A stretch of 16,042 bases of DNA from Gammaproteobacteria bacterium (GTDB lineage: Bacteria; Pseudomonadota; Gammaproteobacteria; GCA-001735895), in NCBI GenBank assembly GCA_024763185.1, contig JANTFY010000027.1:1-16042 (forward strand), written 5' to 3'. Below are positions 6,138 through 12,955 of the stretch, one piece after another. Numbering within the stretch: position 1 is the stretch's first letter; the number at the start of each line of letters is the position of its first letter. The position numbers and the translations under genes were made by a program. The notes under the pieces are model-generated. The model was not told where the DNA came from, made no database searches, and worked only from the letters and a program-made list of their open reading frames with translations.

Positions 6138-7310
6138 ATGATGCAGGTTGGATTTTATTCGTTTTTTTATATAGGCCAGACATTGGAAGATCCCAGGGGT
6201 AAAAAATTTCCCGGCAAGCCACGCGGGTCAGTCGAACTCATCAAGATCAATAAGATGTTCGAAGATAGTGTTGCTGTCGAAGACATAACCCTTAAGGTCG
6301 CCCCAGGTAGCTATTGCTGTCTTTTGGGTCCTTCCGGTTGTGGTAAAAGCACCACTTTACGCCTTATTGCCGGACATGAATCGGCCACCTCGGGACAGAT
6401 TCTGATTGATAATCATGAAACGACTTTTGCACCGCCATCGCAACGTGGCACGGCAATGATGTTTCAAAACTATGCACTGTTTCCGCACATAAACTGCACC
6501 GATAATGTTGCATTTGCACTAAAGTTGCGCGGTGTTCCTAAATCCGAACGCAGAAAGCGTGCATTGGAGTTGCTTTCTCTGGTTCATATGCAGGACTATG
6601 GCGAGCGCATGCCTGACCAGTTGTCTGGAGGACAGCAGCAACGCGTGGCATTGGCCCGTGCTTTACAAAACGAACCCAGTGTGTTGCTGCTCGATGAGCC
6701 ATTATCGGCCCTGGACCCATTTCTGCGTATTCAAATGCGGGCCGAGTTACGTCGCTTGCAAAAAGAGCTTGGTATTACTTTTATTCACGTCACTCATTCT
6801 CAGGAAGAGGCGCTCGCACTTGCTGACCAGGTCATCGTCATGTCGGATGGCAAGATTAGCCAGAGTGGCAGCGCACGGGATGTATTTCGCTTTCCAGACA
6901 ATGAATTTGTTGCGCGTTTCATTGGTGGGCACAATGTTTTTGCTGGTGAATACCGGGAACACGATGAAGAAAAAATTTCACTATACGGGCCAGCCAAACA
7001 ATCCTACCAGATACAAGGCCGGCTAGATGGAGGTTCTATACGACGCTGTCACTTTAGTGTGCGCACGGATCATATCTATATCTCACATGATGCTAACAAC
7101 CTGGACAACGACAACCTGGTTAACTGCGAAGTAATCGACTCAGAGTATCACGGCGCATACGTCAAGCTAAATCTTCAGGTACTTGATGAAACTACCGAGT
7201 TCAATGCTCATATTCCCGATCATATTTTCATGGCAGAGAGTATACAGCCCGGTGATCGAGTGTGGGCCGGCTGGGATAGAAAGCATACCTGGTTACTGCA
7301 TTCAACCTGA
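6138..7310 (+). CDS. ABC transporter ATP-binding protein (PotA/polyamine-opine-type family)
   Basis: An ATPase of up to 390 residues that powers the importer encoded downstream. In this numbering the Walker A GPSGCGKST is at 64-72, the Q-loop is MMFQNYALFPH near 107-117, the signature LSGGQQQR is at 162-169, Walker B is VLLLDEP at 182-188, and the H-loop is HVTHS at about 217-221. The roughly 140 C-terminal residues fit the TOBE-type regulatory domain of this family. The start is uncertain. ATGs at 6138 and 6141 add an atypical AT-rich leader peptide (QVGFYSFFYIGQT). A TTG at 6183, with AGG seven bases upstream, would give a more usual N-terminus about 20 residues before SVELIKINK. The gene opens a six-gene operon. 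The family label does not fix the substrate. Confidence 0.88.
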   Translation: MMQVGFYSFFYIGQTLEDPRGKKFPGKPRGSVELIKINKMFEDSVAVEDITLKVAPGSYCCLLGPSGCGKSTTLRLIAGHESATSGQILIDNHETTFAPPSQRGTAMMFQNYALFPHINCTDNVAFALKLRGVPKSERRKRALELLSLVHMQDYGERMPDQLSGGQQQRVALARALQNEPSVLLLDEPLSALDPFLRIQMRAELRRLQKELGITFIHVTHSQEEALALADQVIVMSDGKISQSGSARDVFRFPDNEFVARFIGGHNVFAGEYREHDEEKISLYGPAKQSYQIQGRLDGGSIRRCHFSVRTDHIYISHDANNLDNDNLVNCEVIDSEYHGAYVKLNLQVLDETTEFNAHIPDHIFMAESIQPGDRVWAGWDRKHTWLLHST

Positions 7311-7357
7311 CGCTATTTTCAAATCAATCCTCATAATCAAAACAGGAGCAAAAGCAA

Positions 7358-8668
7358 ATGAAGCAAAAAGATAAGAGCATTACCAAGCCGGATACCGGTG
7401 CAAGCGACCAGGGGCGTCGAAAGTTTCTCAAGACGAGTACTGCGATTGCAACCGGCGTCGCCGCAGCAACAGGTGGTTTCCCCATGATCTGGGCACAGAA
7501 TATCAAGAATGTGACCTTGCGACAGTTTGGTACCGGTGTATCCAATATCAACGCTATACCCGAACAGGTCAAGAAAGACCTGGGTTTCACCCTGGAAATG
7601 ACAGCGCTGGATACCGATACCACTGCGCAACGTGTGGTCACGCAGCCCAAGTCGTTTGATATCGCAGACATCGAGTATTTCACGGTAAAGAAGGTCTGGG
7701 GGTCTGGCAATCTGCAACCTTTTGACGTCAGTAAGCTGAAAAACTACGACAAGATAGTAGGTATTTTCAAGAACGGAAAGTTGACCCCGACTTCGAAAAT
7801 AGCTCAGGGTACCGCACCGCATACTGTCGGTTTTGTTGATTCACCTACATCAAAAACCTTCGCCACAACTGAAACCAACTGGTACACGCTGGTGCCAACA
7901 ATCTATAACGCGGATACGCTGGGAATTCGTCCCGACCTGATAAAACGTCCGATCAGCAGCTGGACCGAATTGCTCAATAGCGAATTCAAGGGTAAGGCAT
8001 CTATCCTCAATATTTCATCGATCGGTATCATGGATGCCGCGATGGTCTGTGAGGCCATGGGAGAGATCAAGTACGGCGACAAGGGCAACATGACCAAGGA
8101 AGAAATCGACAAGACCATGGCTATTTTTACCGAGGCCAAAAAAGACGGTCAGTTCCGCGCGTTCTGGAAGACCTTCGACGAGTCGGTCAACCTGATGGCT
8201 TCCGGCGAAGTGGTCATCCAGTCAATGTGGTCACCCGCAATCACCAAGGTACGCTCCATGGGTATCCCCTGCATTTACCAGCCATTGAAAGAGGGCTACC
8301 GCTCCTGGGGTGGTGGTCTCGGCCTGTCGCGAAATCTGTCCGGGCTGGAGCTTGATGCTGCTTACGAGTACATCAACTGGTACCTGTCCGGTTGGGTCGG
8401 TGGCTTGTTGATGCGTCAGGGTTACTATTCAGCCGCACCGGAAACTTCCAAGTTGTTCATGTCCGATGATGAATGGGGATTCTGGTTTGAAGGTAAGCCA
8501 GCCAAGAAAGACATCATCGATCCTTTTGGCAAGAAGCTCGAGTCTGCCGGCGCAGTGCGTGATGGCGGTTCGTTCTATGACCGGATGGGTGCGGTGGCTT
8601 GCTGGAATTCGGTTATGGATGAAAACCGATACATGGTGCGTAAGTGGAATGAGTTCATAGCGGCCTGA
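7358..8668 (+). CDS. ABC transporter periplasmic solute-binding protein, Tat-exported (PotD-like)
   Basis: A 436-residue extracellular solute-binding protein of the group-1/PotD-like type, which captures the ligand in the periplasm and delivers it to the permeases. A twin-arginine signal is visible: GRRKFLKTSTAIATGV with arginines at residues 20-21, then a hydrophobic Ala/Gly-rich stretch and a likely cleavage near WAQ at about 45-47. AGGAG at 7344-7348 lies nine bases before the ATG. Tat export suggests folding before export. The mature protein aligns in style with the spermidine/putrescine-binding class, but the ligand cannot be read from sequence. The neighbouring racemase and uracil phosphoribosyltransferase genes argue for a nucleobase- or hydantoin-like ligand. 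It is separated from the first permease gene by a hairpin. Confidence 0.87.
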   Translation: MKQKDKSITKPDTGASDQGRRKFLKTSTAIATGVAAATGGFPMIWAQNIKNVTLRQFGTGVSNINAIPEQVKKDLGFTLEMTALDTDTTAQRVVTQPKSFDIADIEYFTVKKVWGSGNLQPFDVSKLKNYDKIVGIFKNGKLTPTSKIAQGTAPHTVGFVDSPTSKTFATTETNWYTLVPTIYNADTLGIRPDLIKRPISSWTELLNSEFKGKASILNISSIGIMDAAMVCEAMGEIKYGDKGNMTKEEIDKTMAIFTEAKKDGQFRAFWKTFDESVNLMASGEVVIQSMWSPAITKVRSMGIPCIYQPLKEGYRSWGGGLGLSRNLSGLELDAAYEYINWYLSGWVGGLLMRQGYYSAAPETSKLFMSDDEWGFWFEGKPAKKDIIDPFGKKLESAGAVRDGGSFYDRMGAVACWNSVMDENRYMVRKWNEFIAA

Positions 8669-8676
8669 TTCTGTTC

Positions 8677-8710
8677 TCTCCGATCGGGTACTCTTCTAGC
8701 CGGTCGGAGA
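8677..8710 (+). terminator. Intercistronic hairpin between binding protein and permease genes
   Basis: TCTCCGATCGG (8677-8687) and CCGGTCGGAGA (8700-8710) pair over 11 bp with one G-U wobble and a 12-base loop. It is followed by ATTTTCGCAGTTTTTA, a broken U-rich tract. The hairpin starts nine bases after the binding-protein stop. It may be a leaky terminator or an mRNA-stabilising element that lets the binding protein be made in excess over the membrane subunits, a common arrangement in importer operons. Confidence 0.6.
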
Positions 8711-8730
8711 ATTTTCGCAGTTTTTATATC

Positions 8731-9567
8731 ATGACACGCTACCTGCAAATCACACCTCTGCTACTGGTTCTGCTGCTGTTTTTCATTGGCCCGATATTGA
8801 TTATTTTTATCGTTAGCTTCTGGGATTATAACGAATTCAGCCTGATCCCGGATTTCGTTTGGACCAACTACGCAGAGCTGTTTACCTCGAGCGTCACCTA
8901 CACGATTTACCTGAATACCCTCAAGTTCACGCTGTTGACCTGGGTGTGTACGTTCGTGATTGGCTTCGCCGTGGCTTACTTCCTTGCATTCCATGTGCGC
9001 AGTTTGTCTTGGCAAATGGCCTTATTCCTGCTGTGTACAATTCCATTCCTGACCTCCAATATCATTCGTATGATTGCGTGGATTCCAGTGCTTGGCCGCC
9101 ATGGGCTGGTAAATCAAGGTCTGTTGGGGGCGGGGGTTATAGATGAGCCATTGGAATGGCTGTTGTATTCTGATTTTGCGGTGGTGCTGGCTTTCGTCCA
9201 CTTGTACACCTTATTTATGGTGGTGCCGATATTTAATACCATGATGCGAATTGATCGCAGCCTGATCGAAGCGGCTTACGATGCGGGCGCAAGCGGTTGG
9301 CAAATCCTGACGCAGATTATTCTGCCCTTATGTAAACCCGGTATCGCGATTGGCAGCATCTTCGTGATCACACTGGTGATGGGTGATTTTGTCACGGTTC
9401 AGACCATGTCTGGGGGGCAAAGCGCTTCGGTAGGTGTGGCAATGAACAATAAACGTGCGCTTTTGCAATATCCGGCCGCTGCAGCAGATGCCATGATTCT
9501 GTTGGCCACGGTGCTGATCATTGTTGCGTTGCTGATGCGTGCGGTGAATATCCGCAAGGAGCTGTGA
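8731..9567 (+). CDS. ABC transporter permease 1 (PotB-like)
   Basis: A 278-residue inner-membrane permease with about six hydrophobic segments, the first at residues 8-30. The cytoplasmic EAA loop that docks on the ATPase is visible as IEAAYDAGASGWQILTQIIL at about 179-198. Length and layout match the binding-protein-dependent transport inner-membrane component family. It forms the membrane channel with the next gene product. No strong ribosome binding site is apparent before the ATG; the preceding spacer contains a hairpin. The stop is one base before the next start. Confidence 0.88.
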   Translation: MTRYLQITPLLLVLLLFFIGPILIIFIVSFWDYNEFSLIPDFVWTNYAELFTSSVTYTIYLNTLKFTLLTWVCTFVIGFAVAYFLAFHVRSLSWQMALFLLCTIPFLTSNIIRMIAWIPVLGRHGLVNQGLLGAGVIDEPLEWLLYSDFAVVLAFVHLYTLFMVVPIFNTMMRIDRSLIEAAYDAGASGWQILTQIILPLCKPGIAIGSIFVITLVMGDFVTVQTMSGGQSASVGVAMNNKRALLQYPAAAADAMILLATVLIIVALLMRAVNIRKEL

Positions 9568-9568
9568 C

Positions 9569-10396
9569 ATGACCCGGCGCGGTAAGAGTTTCATTCCCCT
9601 GTTGGTTTTTTTCGTGTTGTTCGTACTCTTCATGTACGGCCCCATGTTTGCCATATTTACCCTGTCATTTCAGGGTCCCGATGGCGGGCTGACTTTTCCC
9701 ATGAGAGGAATGTCTTTGCACTGGTTTGAAGATCTGTTCAAGCCACAGCGGGTGGGTGATTTTAAAGGTTCTTTTTTGAGATCCTTGTGGCTCGCCAGTA
9801 TCGTGATGATTCTAACCGTGGTAATTTCATTATCTGCAGGGTTGGCATTTCGCAAAGGTTTTAAAGGTGCCTCAGTCGTTTTTTACCTGACAATTTCCAG
9901 TCTTATTGTTCCATCGATCCTGCTGACATTGGGCATCGGCTTGCAGTTTGATCAGCTCGGTCTCGAGTCGCACTGGTATAGTTCCGGGTTGGGGGCGCAT
10001 TTGAGCTGGACATTACCATTTGGCTTGCTGATTATGTTCGCCGTATTCAATCGCTTCGATAAATCCTACGAGGAAGCCGCACGCGACATGGGAGCGTCAC
10101 CCAGGCAGGTTATTCAGCATGTAGTAATTCCAATAATTGCACCGAGCCTGGTGGGTGTAGGTCTGTTTGGATTTACCCTGAGTTTTGACGAATTTGCACG
10201 ATCACTTCTTGCCATGGGTGTCTACAACAGCCTGCCCCTGGAAATCTTTGGCATGACCACGACCGTAACAACACCGACTTTATATGCGTTAGGGACACTG
10301 ACTACTGCCATCTCGTTTCTGATTATCGGCATCAGCTTCGCGATCATCGCTTGGTTAAACAAAAGAAGGCAGCGCCTGACGGATAAAGCGTCGTGA
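9569..10396 (+). CDS. ABC transporter permease 2 (PotC-like)
   Basis: A 275-residue inner-membrane permease. Hydrophobic segments begin at residues 9-33, and the EAA loop EEAARDMGASPRQVIQHVVI lies at about 168-187. It pairs with the upstream permease to form the translocation pore of an ABC importer. The ATG follows the upstream stop by one base. AAGGA at 9556-9560, inside the previous gene, serves as the ribosome binding site, so the two permeases are translationally coupled and made in equal amounts. Confidence 0.88.
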   Translation: MTRRGKSFIPLLVFFVLFVLFMYGPMFAIFTLSFQGPDGGLTFPMRGMSLHWFEDLFKPQRVGDFKGSFLRSLWLASIVMILTVVISLSAGLAFRKGFKGASVVFYLTISSLIVPSILLTLGIGLQFDQLGLESHWYSSGLGAHLSWTLPFGLLIMFAVFNRFDKSYEEAARDMGASPRQVIQHVVIPIIAPSLVGVGLFGFTLSFDEFARSLLAMGVYNSLPLEIFGMTTTVTTPTLYALGTLTTAISFLIIGISFAIIAWLNKRRQRLTDKAS

Positions 10397-10399
10397 GTC

Positions 10400-11146
10400 A
10401 TGCCTGAGTTGCTCCTGATCAATCCCAATACCACGCAGAGCATGACCTCCACCATGGCGCTTGCCGCTCGCAGTGTGGTTCCGCAAGATGTTCAAATAAT
10501 AGCGGTGACCAGCGAATACGGTCCGACCAGCATTGAGGGGTATTACGACGAAGTGTTTGCAATACCCCCAATGCTGGACCTCATTCGGGAGCTGACCAGC
10601 CCAGTGGATGGCGTGATCATCGGTTGCTTTGATGATACCGGAGTCGAGGCCGCTCGATGTATCAGCGAAGCACCAGTAATGGGAATTTGCCAGGCTGCCT
10701 GCCAACATGCCAGTTTGCTGTCGGCATCATTCAGTATTGTCACCACGCTTGCCCGTTCGGTTCATCCCATCGAGAGACGTGTATTGGATTACGGGTTCGA
10801 ACGCCAATGCCAGTCGGTGCGTGCCAGCGATATACCGGTGCTAGCGCTCGAACGCTGTGATGATGATGCAATGAATGCATTGTACCAACAGATAGAAGGC
10901 GCGCTGGAACAGGATAACAGTGAAGCGATTGTGCTCGGTTGTGCCGGCATGGTGGATTTGCAGGAATCGCTGCAACAAAAGTATCAGGTACCTGTCATTG
11001 AGGGCGTTACTGCCGCGGTGTCGATCATGCAGGGTCTGGCTAGGTTACCGAGTAATACCTCACGCCGTAACACTTTTGCCAGTCCTTTGGAAAAAGACTA
11101 TCAAGGTGTTTTCAATCGCTATTCACCCGCTAGGAATAATAAATGA
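10400..11146 (+). CDS. Asp/Glu/hydantoin racemase family protein
   Basis: A 248-residue cofactor-independent racemase of the hydantoin/allantoin racemase branch. The two catalytic cysteines are present in the family motifs IIGCFDDTGVEAAR (Cys76) and IVLGCAGM (Cys181). The N-terminal LLLINPNTTQSMT and SIEGYYDE blocks are typical. Known members invert the chiral carbon of 5-substituted hydantoins or allantoin, so the other enantiomer can be hydrolysed. The gene starts three bases after the permease stop and overlaps the uracil phosphoribosyltransferase start by four bases, so it is an integral operon member. This suggests the importer carries a chiral hydantoin-, ureide- or pyrimidine-derived compound. 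No hydantoinase or dihydropyrimidinase is in the window, and the true substrate is unknown. Confidence 0.85.
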   Translation: MPELLLINPNTTQSMTSTMALAARSVVPQDVQIIAVTSEYGPTSIEGYYDEVFAIPPMLDLIRELTSPVDGVIIGCFDDTGVEAARCISEAPVMGICQAACQHASLLSASFSIVTTLARSVHPIERRVLDYGFERQCQSVRASDIPVLALERCDDDAMNALYQQIEGALEQDNSEAIVLGCAGMVDLQESLQQKYQVPVIEGVTAAVSIMQGLARLPSNTSRRNTFASPLEKDYQGVFNRYSPARNNK

Positions 11147-11778
11147 CTTACCCCAATACCTACCTGATTGAACACCCGCTGATTCAACATAAATTAACGT
11201 TAATGCGTGAGAAGCAGACAGCGAGTGCATCATTTCGCCATTTGTTACGTGAGATATCCCTGCTGCTGGGTTACGAAATCACCCGTGACCTGGAAGTTGT
11301 CGAAAAGACGATAGAGACCCCTCTGGAGAACATGCAAGCGCCTGAGCTGTCAGGTAAAAAACTCTGTTTTATCTCAATCTTGCGTGCCGGCAACGGGTTG
11401 TTGGATGGGCTCCTGGATTTGGTACCTTCAGCCAGGGTAGGTTACGTGGGTTTATATCGGGATGCTGACACACTGGAGGCTATCGAATACTATAAGAAGC
11501 TTCCAAAGCATATCCATAATCGGCCGGTCATAGTTGTTGACCCGATGTTGGCGACAGGACACAGTGCGATCGCAGCTATCGATATCATTAAGTCAAGTGG
11601 CGCCAATAGAATAAAGTTTCTTTGCCTGTTAGCCTCTCCTGAAGGTATTAAGAATTTCAACGAAGCCCATCCTGATGTACCAATTTTTACCGCAGCAATT
11701 GATCGCGAGCTGAATGATCATGGCTATATCTTGCCAGGCCTTGGTGACGCGGGTGATCGTTTGTTTGGTACCCGATAA
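11143..11778 (+). CDS. upp: Uracil phosphoribosyltransferase
   Basis: A 211-residue cytoplasmic enzyme that converts uracil and PRPP to UMP in pyrimidine salvage. The full family pattern is present: ISILRAGNGLLDGLL at about 78-91, GLYRDADTLEAIEYYKKLP at 103-121, the PRPP loop VVDPMLATGHSA at 131-142, and the uracil-binding GYILPGLGDAGDRLFGT near the C-terminus. The PRPP loop has His140 where most bacterial enzymes have Gly (ATGGS). Length is normal for the family. ATGA overlaps the racemase stop, and AGGA at 11132-11135 is the ribosome binding site. Co-transcription with an importer and a racemase suggests that imported substrate yields or accompanies a free nucleobase. No clear terminator follows the gene. 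Confidence 0.93.
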   Translation: MTYPNTYLIEHPLIQHKLTLMREKQTASASFRHLLREISLLLGYEITRDLEVVEKTIETPLENMQAPELSGKKLCFISILRAGNGLLDGLLDLVPSARVGYVGLYRDADTLEAIEYYKKLPKHIHNRPVIVVDPMLATGHSAIAAIDIIKSSGANRIKFLCLLASPEGIKNFNEAHPDVPIFTAAIDRELNDHGYILPGLGDAGDRLFGTR

Positions 11779-11956
11779 CAGCTACTTTATGATTCACATA
11801 TCATTCGATTAAAAAAACTCTGTAGGTTTGCGCTAAACGTGCAGTGCACCCGCTTAAGAAAATACTAACTCGTTGAGTAAAGTGGAAAAATACCCCTTGA
11901 TACCGGTAGGTTGGGATCGAGGGCATTGATGAGTTTTCAGCTATGCCTGCTGGCAC
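11779..11956. other. Intergenic spacer after upp
   Basis: I see no gene or strong terminator here. A short odd palindrome GTGCAGTGCAC lies at 11839-11849. The spacer lies between the end of the transporter operon and the 3' end of a minus-strand pseudogene. Confidence 0.4.
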
Positions 11957-12654
11957 TTATTTTGGCGCGTAGAAATCCGCTAACCTGTCAATCTCCTCAT
12001 CGGTTAAAGGCATGACGAAGGCGCGCATGGCCAGTTGGGCAAAGGTATTGCTGCCATAGAAACCGGCCAGGTAACAACCCTAGTTAAACCATTCGGTTTT
12101 GCTCGGCCACATCATTAAGCTGAGAATTCCGAGGATGATCAACATCGTGGTATTGGATGCGATACCGAGGATGATGGTCAGTTTAAGATGGGTGCGTTGA
12201 TCCATCTTGCCGACCCGGTAGACCGGGGCGTAGACACCGACTAGCTCGATCATGAAAAACACCCATTCGGTCGCCCATTCCCATACAAAGCTGTGGATCC
12301 GTGCCGAGATCCCGCGCGGGCTGGCTACCGATGTCAAATACCAGATACCGGGCCCGGTGATCGAACCGAGAATATTGGAGAATACCGGGAAGAACAGGCC
12401 GTAGCGCTTGACGAATTCCAGTAACTCAGGACGGTTTTGCCGATATGTGATGGTCGCCAGAGCCATGAAGAATAAGGCTGCAGCCACCGATGTGTGGGAA
12501 AAAAGCATGTGGATGGTTGATATGATGCCAACAAACCAACCGTTGCCAATACCTGTCTGGTATCAGATAGGATAGAGGCCTAACAGGTCCATAAGCCCAC
12601 CATCGTTGAAGATTAAAACCAGCTAAAGACCAAGAAGGGTTCTCGGGGTGTCAT
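11957..12654 (-). pseudogene. Decayed cytochrome bd subunit I-like membrane protein joined to a cytochrome c tail
   Basis: The minus strand starts with ATG at 12654 and reads MTPREPFLVFSWF. It loses frame at a T-run near 12612-12616, continues as IFNDGGLMDLLGLYPI to a TGA (12563-12565), then resumes YQTGIGNGWFVGIISTIH and about 140 more residues. These have four or so membrane segments (ALFFMALATITY, FPVFSNILGSITGPGIWYL, EWVFFMIELVGVYAP, TTMLIILGILSLMMW). The layout resembles cytochrome bd subunit I-like quinol-oxidising proteins; this is a tentative match. A TAG at 12080-12082 interrupts the frame. The same frame then encodes 40 residues ending MPLTDEEIDRLADFY, which look like the C-terminal helix of a class I cytochrome c, but the CxxCH site is missing. 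A frameshift, two in-frame stops and a probable internal deletion show that the gene is dead. Confidence 0.6.
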
Positions 12655-12880
12655 AGAAAACTTTCAATCAGCGATGATTTCCCGAAATCGGTTTGGAACC
12701 CTACTGGTGGCGGGTTTGAAATTTTGCTCAATCCATGAAAGTGACTTATGTGTAAGCCAGGTAGGTCATTTCAATATTGAAACAGATACCTGATACAAAT
12801 TCGCACTTTCAGGCAGGTATCACGTTGAGAAATATTGAGCTGGCGGAAATATAGTTGTGGAGACAGGGGCTCTTGTAGCT

Positions 12881-12908
12881 TTGTTTCACCCGCTTCGCAG
12901 GATATAAT
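12881..12908 (+). promoter_or_regulatory. Candidate sigma-70 promoter of the subtilase gene
   Basis: A perfect -10 hexamer TATAAT at 12903-12908 is preceded 16 bp upstream by TTGTTT (12881-12886), a weak -35. It lies 47 bases before the ATG at 12956. Confidence 0.45.
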
Positions 12909-12942
12909 GACCTTGCCTACAATCCCATTCCAACACCACTCT

Positions 12943-12950
12943 AAGGGAGG
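12943..12950 (+). promoter_or_regulatory. Strong ribosome binding site of the subtilase gene
   Basis: AAGGGAGG ends five bases before the ATG at 12956. With the in-frame TGA at 12908-12910 it fixes this start and shows that no signal peptide is hidden upstream. Confidence 0.8.
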
Positions 12951-12955
12951 CTGCC

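Larger units (their letters stand above)
12655..12955. other. Spacer upstream of the subtilase gene
   Basis: No gene is seen in this 301-bp spacer. Its right end carries the subtilase promoter and ribosome binding site. A TGA at 12908-12910 is in frame with the subtilase, so that gene cannot be extended upstream. Confidence 0.6.

Noticed and set aside
5993..6202. A 69-codon plus-strand frame upstream of the ABC ATPase
   Set aside because: It is AT-rich, overlaps the ATPase start in another frame and has no ribosome site; it is better read as leader DNA.
6138..11778. Assigning the importer as a spermidine/putrescine transporter from family resemblance
   Set aside because: The PotABCD-like family covers many ligands, and the coupled racemase and uracil phosphoribosyltransferase do not fit polyamine use.
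12563..12565. TGA read as tryptophan or selenocysteine in the oxidase-like gene
   Set aside because: TGA is used as a normal stop by several genes in this window, and the same gene also has a frameshift and a TAG, so decay is the simpler explanation.
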